This document shows positions 31,253 through 39,307 of a stretch of DNA of 43,072 nt, one piece after another. The position numbers were made by a program, and so were the translations under genes. The notes beneath the pieces are model-generated. The model was given only the letters and a program-made list of their open reading frames with translations. It was not told the origin of the DNA and did not search any database. The stretch is from Fodinibacter sp035633415. Lineage in GTDB: Bacteria > Actinomycetota > Actinomycetes > Actinomycetales > Dermatophilaceae. The stretch lies in contig DASQEZ010000076.1 of NCBI GenBank assembly GCA_035633415.1, positions 1-43,072 of the forward strand, written 5' to 3'. Each line of letters opens with the position of its first letter. Position 1 is the first letter of the stretch.

Positions 31253-31975
31253 TCAGCCCCGCAACGGGGCACCGGCGCGCAGCACCACCCGGCGGGCGAG
31301 GGCGTCGATCGAGTCGACGACGGTGTGGTCCTCGACGCCGAGCTCGCCGTGCAGCACCGACAGCTCGGTGCAGCCCAGCGCCACCGCCTCGGCCCCGAGG
31401 CCGCGCAGGTGGTCGACCACGGCGTCGAACCGCGCCCGGGGCACCGGCTCCCCTGCCTTCACGCCGTCGTAGATGATCGACATCACCTCGCGCTGCACGT
31501 CCGGTGAGGGCGTGACCAGGTCGACCCCGGCGGCCGCCGCGGCCGCGCCGTACGTGCCTGCCAGCAGCGTGCCGTCCGTGGCGAGCAGGCCGAGCCGGCG
31601 CAGGCCCGGCACCGCCGCGCGGGCCGCGTCGACGGTCTCGGCGACCGTGTCGAGCACCTCGATCGAGACGGCGGCGCGCATCTGGTCGACCCAGACCACG
31701 GCCGTGTTGCACGGGATGGCGATGAAGCGCGCCCCCGCCCGCTCGAGCGCCACGGCATCCGCGACGAGCACCGGTGCGGGGCTGTCACCGTGGCCGAGCA
31801 GGAAGGCCGACCGGTCGGGGATGCTGCCGTGCTGCCAGACGAGGAGGTCGACGTGGTCCTGGTCGCGGTGGGCGTCGGTGAGCTCGACCAGCCGGCGCAT
31901 GAAGTGCACCGTCGCGGCGGGGCCGAGGCCGCCGAGCACGCCCACCGGCTCGACGCGACCCGCGCTCGCGCTCAT
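31253..31975 (-). CDS. Aspartate/glutamate racemase family protein
   Basis: A 240-residue PLP-independent racemase. The two catalytic cysteines are present: Cys89 (IPCNTAVVW) and Cys202 (LGCTELSVL), with VGVLGGLGPAAT at the N-terminus, typical of the aspartate-racemase branch rather than MurI. It should interconvert L- and D-aspartate or glutamate. Its ATG overlaps the stop of the ATP-grasp ligase by four bases, so racemase and ligase are made together, as for the D-Asp ligase/racemase pair of Enterococcus faecium. Confidence 0.9.
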   Translation of the reverse strand: MSASAGRVEPVGVLGGLGPAATVHFMRRLVELTDAHRDQDHVDLLVWQHGSIPDRSAFLLGHGDSPAPVLVADAVALERAGARFIAIPCNTAVVWVDQMRAAVSIEVLDTVAETVDAARAAVPGLRRLGLLATDGTLLAGTYGAAAAAAGVDLVTPSPDVQREVMSIIYDGVKAGEPVPRARFDAVVDHLRGLGAEAVALGCTELSVLHGELGVEDHTVVDSIDALARRVVLRAGAPLRG

Positions 31976-33207
31976 CGTGCGACGAAGTGCTTGCGGAACT
32001 TGCGCACCTGGTTGACGTGGTAGGCCACGTTGTAGGCGCGGCGCTTGAGGGTGAGGTCGGGGGCGTACCAGTTCGGGTCGCTCGCCCGGCCGGCCTTCAT
32101 CAGGGCGAGCGCCCTGTCGCGCAGCACGGGGTCGAGCACGTAGTGCCTGACGACGTACTTCGGGACGAAGGCGAAGAGGTGCTCTCCGCGAGCGATCTCG
32201 ACGCCCTGCAGCTCCTCGTGGCGCACCCAGTCGCGCACGTACCACTCGGAGACGTTGTTGCCGCCGGCGGTCACGTAGAAGTTGGACCGGCCCAGGCGCA
32301 CGTTGATCTCGAAGAACTTCAGGATGCCGTCGCGCCGGTCGTACTTGAGGTCGAAGTTCGAGAAGCCGACGTAGCCGACGTGCTCGAGGAAGCGGGTGGC
32401 CTGCTCGATGATGTCGTCGATCTCGGTGTTGATGATGACGCAGGGGTTGCCGATGGCCATCGGGTGGTGCTCCTCGAGCAGCACGTGGCCGACCGCGCCG
32501 AATCGCACCTTGCCGTGCTGGTCGGAGTAGCAGGTGAGCACCCGCATGTTCGTGTCGTCGCCCGGGATGAACTCCTGCAGCAGGAAGTTGCCGTCGTAGT
32601 TCGACGCCCGCACGGCCGCGAGCGCCGTGGCCAGCTGCTCGCGGGTGTCGTGGATGAACACCTTCTTCTTCCCGGGGTAGCGCGCGTAGTGGTGCAGGGC
32701 GCTGTCGGCCGGCTTCATCACGACCGGGAACTCGAACGGCAGGTCGTGCTCCTCGCCGAGGTCCTGCGACATGTCGACGACCACGGTCCTCGGATAGGGC
32801 ACGCCGACCTCGTCGAGCTGGCCGTAGAAGACGTCCTTGCGCACGATCCGGTCGAGCAGGTCGACGTCGATGTAGGGGATCGTGAACCACTGGCCGAGGT
32901 GGTCCTTGTTCTCGATGATCATCCGCACGTACCAGTCACCGGCCGCGACGAGGAGCAGCGGCACCCCCGCCCGGGCGTGGTCGCGTCCGACCTTCTCCAG
33001 CGCGCCGACGAACACCTCGGCGTCCTCGAATCCCTCGATGTAGACGTGGTCGCACAACGTGCTCATGCCGATCGGGCCGCCGTCGGTCATGTTGACCACG
33101 AGCGGGCGCACGCCGTAGGCGGCGTGGAAGGTGCGCACCAGGCTGTACGCCGTGATGTCGCCGCCGAGGATGACGGGGCGGAAGTCGGTGGCCGGGGCGT
33201 CGGGCAC
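31972..33207 (-). CDS. ATP-grasp ligase, D-aspartate-ligase-like
   Basis: A 411-residue ATP-grasp enzyme. FRPVILGGDITAYSLVRTFHAAYG begins the N-terminal Rossmann-like domain, FPVVMKPADS and LLQEFIPGDD form the ATP-binding core, and FFEINVRLGRSNFY is the metal-binding C-terminal segment. Order and N-terminal pattern resemble Asl, which joins D-aspartate to the lysine side chain of peptidoglycan precursors. The coupled racemase gene downstream supports a D-amino-acid substrate. The GTG at 33207 has AAGGAC upstream. An alternative is a different carboxylate-amine ligase; cross-bridge composition would settle it. Confidence 0.78.
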   Translation of the reverse strand: MPDAPATDFRPVILGGDITAYSLVRTFHAAYGVRPLVVNMTDGGPIGMSTLCDHVYIEGFEDAEVFVGALEKVGRDHARAGVPLLLVAAGDWYVRMIIENKDHLGQWFTIPYIDVDLLDRIVRKDVFYGQLDEVGVPYPRTVVVDMSQDLGEEHDLPFEFPVVMKPADSALHHYARYPGKKKVFIHDTREQLATALAAVRASNYDGNFLLQEFIPGDDTNMRVLTCYSDQHGKVRFGAVGHVLLEEHHPMAIGNPCVIINTEIDDIIEQATRFLEHVGYVGFSNFDLKYDRRDGILKFFEINVRLGRSNFYVTAGGNNVSEWYVRDWVRHEELQGVEIARGEHLFAFVPKYVVRHYVLDPVLRDRALALMKAGRASDPNWYAPDLTLKRRAYNVAYHVNQVRKFRKHFVAR

Positions 33208-33314
33208 GCGAGGTCCTTCCGAGGGCTCGTGGATGGCGCGGGTCGTCCCGCAGGGGCTCCTCCAAGGTTCCCACAGGCGGCGGCGCGCCCCGGCATCCGG
33301 TCGCGGCCACGGTG

Positions 33315-34991
33315 TCAGATCCGGTCGTCGCGCAGCACGGTGCCGTCGGGGTCGAACACGTCGTAGAGCCGCGGAGCCCAGAGCAGCTGCGCCCGGGTCA
33401 GCTCGGGCGGAGCGAGCCGGCGCAGGCGGCCGGGTGGCCGCTCGACTCCTGCGGCCCCGTTCGGTGCGCCGGACCGACGCCGCCAGCGCACCGAGGTGCC
33501 CTTGAACGGGGCGCTGGGACGCGGGAGGTGACGCCGACCGCGAGCGCGCAGCCCCCCCGCGTACCACTCGTCGAGCGCGTCGGCCGCGCTCGCCATGAGG
33601 TCCCAGACCTCGTCCGGATCGTCCGGTACGTCCTCAGCCGCGACGCCGAGGTGCTCCGCCACCAGCTCCCGGCGCACCCGCAGGACGAAGGAGTCGCGAG
33701 GCGCCGACGTCGACCGGTCGGACACCCTCACGTCCTGGACGGCGCAGGCGATCTCCGAGTCGCTCGACCACGACCGCCGGTTGAAGTTGTCCGACCCCAC
33801 GCTCGCCCACACGTCGTCGATGCAGCAGACCTTGGCGTGCACGTAGACGGGGTAACCCGCCTCGCTGGTGAGCCCATAGATCGCGACCCGGTCGCCCCCG
33901 GCCTCGAGGAGCAGGTCCATCGCGAGCTTGCGCCCGTACAGCTGCGGGGGGAGGGTGAGGGCGCCGTCCTCGTCGGGCACCAGCGGGATGACCGCGATGA
34001 GACGTAGCTCGGGGTTCTCGCGCAGTGCCCGCCCGAAGTGCCGGCCGACCTCCTGCGACCAGAGGTACTGGTCCTCGAGGTAGACAAGCCGCCGGGCGTG
34101 CGCCACGGCCTTGGTGTTGGCGTGCGCGACGCTGCGCTCCCCCGCCGGGGCGAAGTCGTGGCCCTTGGGCAGGATCGCCGGGTAGGTGCGCAGGATCTGC
34201 ACCGCCTCGGTGGCGCCCTCCGTGGGCGAGGGCGGCGGCGGTGCCTGTTCGGCCAGCGGCCGCGGGACGAGCGGCTCCCGCTGGGCCAGGCTGGACAACA
34301 GCCGGCCGGGGTTGAGCGTGAGCGGGGTGGTGTCCTGCCACCGTTCGCGAAAGGTCGTCTCGACGTCGAAGACGGCCGGCCCCTCGATGGCGACGTGCAC
34401 GTCGTGCCAGGCCGGGCGCCGGCCGAACGCCTGCGGCATCGCGATGACCTGGGGGTCACCCTCGTGCTCGATGCCGTCCCGGCGACCGTGGCACAGGTCG
34501 ATGCCACCCAGGTAGGCGATGTCGCGCGAGGAGTCCTCGCGGTGGCGCAGCACGACGAGCTTCTGGTGGTGCGAGCCGCCGGTGCGCACCCGCATGTCAC
34601 GCAGGCACTGCCCACCCGCCTCGTCGATCTCGATGCCGAACAGGCGCGACTTCTCCGAGTGGAAGCCGAGCTTGTTCCAGTGCGAGCGCCAGAGCAGGCC
34701 CTTCACGTCGGCGCCACGCGCGGCCGCGGCCGCGAACGTCGCCGACACCGTGGACGCCGGGTCGTCGGTCAGCTGTTGGTCCGGGTCGCCTCGCCAGTCG
34801 GCGAAGTAGAGGAGGTCACCCTCCCCGAGGGCGCTGACCCGCTGGTACAGCTCGGCCATGTACGGCCGGCCGTGGACGATCGGGCGCACCCGGTTGCCCT
34901 CGCTCCAGGCCACGCCGTCAGGGAGGTGCTGGTCGATGGTGGCGTGGGGGTTGTCCCGCTCGTCGGGGCGAAGGAAGAGGTCGGGGAGCAC
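33315..34991 (-). CDS. Phospholipase D-family protein
   Basis: A 558-residue protein with two HKD-type motifs: HQK at 142-144 (GGSHHQKLVVLR) and HAKVCCID at 385-392 followed by GSDNFNRRSW. In the first motif the usual Asp position is Arg, common in phospholipase D-like enzymes. It could hydrolyse phosphodiesters of phospholipid or cardiolipin or transfer phosphatidyl groups. No signal peptide is evident. A basic, Pro-rich C-terminal tail ends in a short motif (LLWAPRLYDVFDPDGT) of unknown role. Adjacent to, but transcribed opposite to, the response regulator gene. Confidence 0.85.
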   Translation of the reverse strand: MLPDLFLRPDERDNPHATIDQHLPDGVAWSEGNRVRPIVHGRPYMAELYQRVSALGEGDLLYFADWRGDPDQQLTDDPASTVSATFAAAAARGADVKGLLWRSHWNKLGFHSEKSRLFGIEIDEAGGQCLRDMRVRTGGSHHQKLVVLRHREDSSRDIAYLGGIDLCHGRRDGIEHEGDPQVIAMPQAFGRRPAWHDVHVAIEGPAVFDVETTFRERWQDTTPLTLNPGRLLSSLAQREPLVPRPLAEQAPPPPSPTEGATEAVQILRTYPAILPKGHDFAPAGERSVAHANTKAVAHARRLVYLEDQYLWSQEVGRHFGRALRENPELRLIAVIPLVPDEDGALTLPPQLYGRKLAMDLLLEAGGDRVAIYGLTSEAGYPVYVHAKVCCIDDVWASVGSDNFNRRSWSSDSEIACAVQDVRVSDRSTSAPRDSFVLRVRRELVAEHLGVAAEDVPDDPDEVWDLMASAADALDEWYAGGLRARGRRHLPRPSAPFKGTSVRWRRRSGAPNGAAGVERPPGRLRRLAPPELTRAQLLWAPRLYDVFDPDGTVLRDDRI

Positions 34992-35082
34992 GCGGCCATC
35001 CTGCCCGCCGCGGGGCGCCCGCCGCGCACCGATGTGGCCCGAAGTCCCGAGGAAGTGGGCCCCGCGCTCCTACCATGCAGGC

Positions 35083-35787
35083 ATGCAGGGGATGCGAGTG
35101 GTGCTCGCGGAGGACAGCGTGCTGCTTCGCCAAGGGCTGGTCGCCCTGCTGTCCGAGCATCCTGCCATCGCCGAGGTCATCGAGGCCGGCGACCTCGGCG
35201 AGCTCCTCCAGGCGGTCAGCGAGCACGGGCCCGACGTCGTGCTCGCCGACATCCGGATGCCGCCCACGCACACGGACGAGGGCATCCGGGCGGCCGAGCG
35301 GTTCCGGCACACCCACCCCGAGCTCGGGGTCGTGGTGCTGTCGCAGCACGCCGACGCCGAAGGGGCGCTGGCCCTGGTGGCCGGCGGCAGCACCGGCCGC
35401 GGCTACCTGCTCAAGGAGCGCGTCGCCGACGTCGAGCACCTCGTCTCGGCGCTCGAGGCGGTGCGCCGCGGCGAGAGCGTCATCGACCCGCACGTGGTCG
35501 ACGCCCTGATGCGGCACCGCATGCGCTTCGAGGCCAGCCCGGTCGCCCGGCTGACCGGCCGTGAGCGCGAGGTGCTCGGACTGATCGCCACGGGCGCGTC
35601 GAACTCCGCGATCGCCGCCTCCCTGCACGTCACCTCGCGCGCGGTGGAGAAGCACATCAACTCGATCTTCACCAAGCTCGACCTCCCCGCGGGCGACCGC
35701 ACCCACCGGCGGGTCGCCGCGGTGCTCCTCTACCTCGGCGACAGCGGGTCGGCTCCGTCGCCGGTGGTGGCGGGGCCGGTGGTCTGA
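35083..35787 (+). CDS. NarL/FixJ-type response regulator
   Basis: A 234-residue regulator. The receiver has acidic residues Glu10-Asp11, phospho-acceptor Asp56 (VVLADIRMP) and a conserved Lys in YLLKERV. The LuxR-type helix-turn-helix lies at ~156-200 (LTGREREVLGLIATGASNSAIAASL, RAVEKHINSIFTKL). It should bind target promoters when phosphorylated by the histidine kinase encoded two bases downstream. ATG 35083 is used; ATG 35092 is an alternative. Targets unknown. Confidence 0.92.
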   Translation: MQGMRVVLAEDSVLLRQGLVALLSEHPAIAEVIEAGDLGELLQAVSEHGPDVVLADIRMPPTHTDEGIRAAERFRHTHPELGVVVLSQHADAEGALALVAGGSTGRGYLLKERVADVEHLVSALEAVRRGESVIDPHVVDALMRHRMRFEASPVARLTGREREVLGLIATGASNSAIAASLHVTSRAVEKHINSIFTKLDLPAGDRTHRRVAAVLLYLGDSGSAPSPVVAGPVV

Positions 35788-35788
35788 G

Positions 35789-37018
35789 GTGGCCCGGGCG
35801 ACGGCCCTGTACGCCGGCCGCTTCGGCGGCGGGGCCACCCGCGAGGCGCGACTGCGGGCCTACCTGCACGTCAACCTGCTGGCCATCTGGTCCTCGGTCA
35901 TCGCCCTCGTGGTGCTCCGGGTCGTCCTCGGGCCGTCGCGCACGATCATGGGCAACCTCAGCGCGCTGGTGGCGTGCGGCATCCTGCTGCTGACGGCCGA
36001 GGTGCTGGCCGCGCGTGACCGCAGCTCGTGGGCGGCCGGCGTCACCGTCGTCGCGACCTGGTTCGTGGCGCTCGCGATCACCTGGGTGGGACCGTTCCTG
36101 ACCCCCGTCGGCCTGCTGGCCCTGCTCCTGCCGCTGGTCATCGTCGCCGACCACCTGACGTCACGGCTACGCACCCCCGCCGTCGCGATGACGATCGTCC
36201 TGTCGGGCGTGCTCGCGGGCGTGGGCATGTCCAGGTGGCCGGCGTACGAGGCGAGCCACCCCGTCACGACCAGCACGGTGCTCATCGTGGCGCTCTTCGT
36301 GCCGGTGCTCGTCACCGTCCTCGTCGCCGGTCTGCGCGACTACGTGCTGAGGCTTCGCGAGCGCACCCGCGAGCTGGAGGAGTCCCGGGCCAGGCTCGCG
36401 GTGGCGGCCATCGAGGCCCGCCGGTCGATCGAGCGCGACCTGCACGACGGTGCCCAGCAACGGCTGACCACCCTCGCCGTGGATCTCGGCCGGTTGACCC
36501 GGATGTGGGACCAGGACCCGCCCCAGGCCCGCACCATCGTCGACGGCCTGCAGGGCCAGATCGAGGCCGCGATCCGCGAGCTGCGCGACCTCGCCCACGG
36601 CATCTACCCGCCGTTGCTCGGCGAGCGCGGGCTGGTCGGCGCCCTCCCCGCGGCGGCCCGTCGCACGATCCTGCCCTGCACCGTCGACGTCCGATCGCTG
36701 GGCCGGCACTCACCCTCGGTCGAGGCGGCCGTCTACTTCTGCTGCACCGAGGCGATCCAGAACGCCGACCGGCACTCGGGCGGCTCGATCATCACCGTGC
36801 AGGCGTCCGACGACGAGGGCCCCGGCCGGGGCCTGCGGTTCAGCGTGTCCGACGACGGGCACGGCTTCGACCCCGGGGCGGTCCGCTCCGCCCACGGCCT
36901 GACCGGGATGCGAGACCGCATCCGGGCGGCCGGTGGCGAGCTACGGGTCATCTCGGCCCCCGGCCACGGCACCACGGTCGAAGGCCACTTCGCCCCCGGG
37001 ACCCGACAGCGTCGCTGA
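35789..37018 (+). CDS. Membrane sensor histidine kinase (HisKA_3 family)
   Basis: A 409-residue kinase. About six membrane segments occupy residues ~25-185. The dimerisation/phospho-acceptor helix has His219 in ERDLHDGAQQRL, the NarX/DesK-type pattern. The C-terminal ATPase domain retains the N-box region (CTEAIQNADRHSG), DDGHGFDP and GLTGMRDRIRAAGGEL. No extracytoplasmic sensor domain is obvious, so it probably senses the membrane or an intramembrane cue. The GTG start follows the regulator stop by one base, a cognate-pair arrangement. Confidence 0.93.
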   Translation: MARATALYAGRFGGGATREARLRAYLHVNLLAIWSSVIALVVLRVVLGPSRTIMGNLSALVACGILLLTAEVLAARDRSSWAAGVTVVATWFVALAITWVGPFLTPVGLLALLLPLVIVADHLTSRLRTPAVAMTIVLSGVLAGVGMSRWPAYEASHPVTTSTVLIVALFVPVLVTVLVAGLRDYVLRLRERTRELEESRARLAVAAIEARRSIERDLHDGAQQRLTTLAVDLGRLTRMWDQDPPQARTIVDGLQGQIEAAIRELRDLAHGIYPPLLGERGLVGALPAAARRTILPCTVDVRSLGRHSPSVEAAVYFCCTEAIQNADRHSGGSIITVQASDDEGPGRGLRFSVSDDGHGFDPGAVRSAHGLTGMRDRIRAAGGELRVISAPGHGTTVEGHFAPGTRQRR

Positions 37019-37102
37019 CAGCGACCTTCGGAATCAGCACCTTCGCCGGTCACCAGCCACTGATCCGGTAGTAGCTGAGGTGATCCTCAGTTGGTGCCCG
37101 GA

Positions 37103-37124
37103 ATGGTGGTGCCAGCACCACCAT
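37103..37124. repeat. 10-base inverted repeat
   Basis: ATGGTGGTGC and GCACCACCAT flank a central CA. It could be an operator or part of a terminator downstream of the sensor kinase gene; there is no T-run. Confidence 0.55.
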
Positions 37125-37240
37125 CGGTTCGGATGGACGCACCCGCGCGACGGTCGGAGCCATCGTGCACAGTGGTCCTGTGACCGTCGCAGGGGACGGT
37201 GCACGCCCACCCGGGGCCCGGTCCAACGGATCGCCCCGTG

Positions 37241-37277
37241 GGCGGTGGGTCGCACGGACGGCGTGCGACCCACCGCC
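37241..37277. repeat. Perfect 15-base inverted repeat with 7-base loop
   Basis: GGCGGTGGGTCGCAC (37241-37255) pairs perfectly with 37263-37277, leaving a loop of seven bases. No uridine run follows, so a standard intrinsic terminator is not assured; a structured leader RNA or transcription-factor site is also possible. Confidence 0.75.
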
Positions 37278-37449
37278 GTGGGAACTCCCTCGATCGCGGT
37301 GAGCGAGCTCGTGACGTGCGTCGCCCCGCCCCCGGTCGAACCTTCGGAACACCGCCCCGCTCTCCCCGGTTGACCACGGCAGCACGCTCGCTCCGGCGCC
37401 CACGGCCAACCACGGCAGCCCGCGCCCGGCATCACCCGAGGAGATCGAC

Positions 37450-37731
37450 ATGAAGGCCATCTGGAACGGCACCGTCATCGCGCAGTCCGACGACACCGTC
37501 GTCGTGGAGGGGAACCACTACTTCCCCGTCGACGCGGTCGACCCCGACGTGCTGCGGCCCTCGGACCTGCACACGGTCTGCCCGTGGAAGGGAACGGCGT
37601 CGTACTGGACCCTCGAGGTCGACGGAGCCACGAACGCCGACGCCGCCTGGTTCTACCCCGAGCCCAAGGACGCCGCAGCGCAGATCCGCGACCGCGTCGC
37701 CTTCTGGAAGGGCGTCACCGTCGAGCCGTGA
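37450..37731 (+). CDS. DUF427 domain protein
   Basis: A 93-residue single-domain protein of the DUF427 family: MKAIWNGTVIAQSDDTVVVEG at the start, HTVCPWKGTASYW in the middle and AWFYPEP near the end, all typical. ATG preceded by GAGGAG at good spacing. The fold is a small beta barrel of unknown biochemical role. It stands alone. Confidence 0.92.
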   Translation: MKAIWNGTVIAQSDDTVVVEGNHYFPVDAVDPDVLRPSDLHTVCPWKGTASYWTLEVDGATNADAAWFYPEPKDAAAQIRDRVAFWKGVTVEP

Positions 37732-37754
37732 CCGACCCACGAAGGGTCGCGAGC

Positions 37755-37970
37755 TCAGATCGCGAAGTAGGCGATGAAGATCGCGAAGAGCAGCGGCACG
37801 CCGAACACCACGTCGAGCACGTTGAAGGGAACCCAGAACAGGTGGGTGACCTTCCAGCCGTAGTCGGCCTCGGGCCACTCCGGTGGCACCCAGGACCGGG
37901 CGCGCCAAAGCCGCTGCCCCACGAACAGGGCGGAGTAGACCCCGACCGCGACCCACCAGGCGTCGACCAC
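37755..37970 (-). CDS. Small two-helix membrane protein
   Basis: A 71-residue protein with two hydrophobic segments (VAVGVYSALFVGQRLW and FGVPLLFAIFIAYFAI) joined by the linker VPPEWPEADYGWKVTHLFW. The GTG at 37970 is preceded by GGAG at seven bases, which overlaps the end of the phosphofructokinase gene, so the two are probably co-transcribed. Family and role not recognised. Confidence 0.7.
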   Translation of the reverse strand: MVDAWWVAVGVYSALFVGQRLWRARSWVPPEWPEADYGWKVTHLFWVPFNVLDVVFGVPLLFAIFIAYFAI

Positions 37971-37983
37971 GGTCGGGCTCCGG

Positions 37984-39183
37984 TCAGCTCTGCCCGATGG
38001 ACTCGAGCAGGTCGGTGAACCACGGGGTGCTCGCGTCGAACACCTTGCCGCCCCTGATGCGGGGGAACTCGATGGCGCGCAGCTCGCCGCCACGCTCCTC
38101 GTCATGGCCGATGACCCCCGCCTCGCCGCGCAGGGCGCAGTCGACGGCGAGGTCGGTGCACTCCTTGATCAGCGCCAGGTCGCGGGCGTTGGCCGCCGCC
38201 GAGCGTGAGAAGTAGCCGGACTTCTGCACCATCGTCTTCTCGGCACCGAGCAGGTTGGCGAACTGCTTGGCGAACCACGCGCCCGGGTTCACCTTGTCGA
38301 GCTGCACGTGGCCGAACGGGTCCTTGGGCACCTCCTGGCCGGAGGCCTCCAACTCGGCGACGACCTCCGCGACGCCTGCCCCTTCGGAGAGGAAGATGTT
38401 GACGCAGCCGAGCTCGTTCATGACAGCGTGCAGCCGCTCGGCCTCCGCGTGCAGGTCGATGTGGCGCTCGGGCACGAAGACCGCGTGGACATCCCAGCGC
38501 CGCGGGTCGTTGCCGATGCCGGGCACGTACTCCTGCTCGGCGACCCAGTTGTGGTACGCCTCGGCGGTCGCCGCCGTGAGCCACCCGCAGTTGCGCCCCA
38601 TCACCTCGTGGACGATGAGCATCCGGGGGTTCGAGGTGTGCTCGGCGATGATGTTCTGGGCGAAGATCGACCCCTGCTCGGCCGCAGTCCAGGCGCCCAG
38701 CGACTGGTGGATCGGCACGACGTCGTTGTCGACGGTCTTCGGCAGGCCCACGACGGTCAACTCGTAGTCGTTCTCGTGCAGGTAGGCCGCGAGGTCGGCG
38801 GCCGTGGTGTTGGTGTCGTCCCCGCCGATCGTGTGCAGCACGTCGACGCCGTCGGCAGTGAGCTGCTCAGCCGCGACGTGCAGCGGGTCCTGCCCCTTGC
38901 GCACCAGGCCGCGCTTGACGCAGTCCTTGACGTTGGTCAGCTTGACCCGGCTGTTGCCGATCGGCGAGCCGCCGAAGCGGTGCAGCAGGTGGGCTCGCTC
39001 GCGCACCTGGGGGGTGATCTCGATCGACTCGCCCTTGAGCAGGCCCGCGTAGCCGTTGGTGTACGCGAGGATCCGCACGTCGGGCGCCAGCTCGGTGTAG
39101 CGCTGGATGAGCCCTCCGACGGCCGAGGACAGGCAGGGGGCGAGCCCTCCGGCGGTGAGCATGGCGACGGTGCGGACGGTCAT
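37984..39183 (-). CDS. pfp: Pyrophosphate-dependent 6-phosphofructokinase
   Basis: A 399-residue enzyme. The N-terminal AGGLAPCLSS and the phosphate site GGDDTNTT (120-127) are typical of PPi-dependent enzymes; Asp at 122-123 replaces the Gly that lets ATP in. The catalytic PKTVDND is at 149-155 and MGRNCGW at ~195. It phosphorylates fructose 6-phosphate reversibly with pyrophosphate in glycolysis or gluconeogenesis. It is followed by the small membrane protein gene. Confidence 0.93.
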   Translation of the reverse strand: MTVRTVAMLTAGGLAPCLSSAVGGLIQRYTELAPDVRILAYTNGYAGLLKGESIEITPQVRERAHLLHRFGGSPIGNSRVKLTNVKDCVKRGLVRKGQDPLHVAAEQLTADGVDVLHTIGGDDTNTTAADLAAYLHENDYELTVVGLPKTVDNDVVPIHQSLGAWTAAEQGSIFAQNIIAEHTSNPRMLIVHEVMGRNCGWLTAATAEAYHNWVAEQEYVPGIGNDPRRWDVHAVFVPERHIDLHAEAERLHAVMNELGCVNIFLSEGAGVAEVVAELEASGQEVPKDPFGHVQLDKVNPGAWFAKQFANLLGAEKTMVQKSGYFSRSAAANARDLALIKECTDLAVDCALRGEAGVIGHDEERGGELRAIEFPRIRGGKVFDASTPWFTDLLESIGQS

Positions 39184-39307
39184 GGTGCGCTCCTGCGGTG
39201 CGGTGGTCGTGGCGGAGCGGGCTGGCGCGGTGCGTGAGGACCGCGTCGTCCCGCACCACCTATTGTGGCGCGTGGCCCGACGGGTCGGTCACCCGGCCAC
39301 CATCCGG

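Larger units (their letters stand above)
37019..37449. other. Long intergenic region with inverted repeats
   Basis: This 431-base gap between the sensor kinase and the DUF427 gene contains no convincing gene. It holds a small stem CTGAGG/CCTCAG (37075-37090), a 10-base near-palindrome (37103-37124) and a 15-base hairpin (37241-37277). The upstream stem may terminate the two-component operon; the rest may be regulatory. Confidence 0.6.

Noticed and set aside
39184..39307. Imperfect GGTGCG/CGCACC stem as a terminator
   Set aside because: The stem is short with a long loop and no T-run; too weak to annotate.
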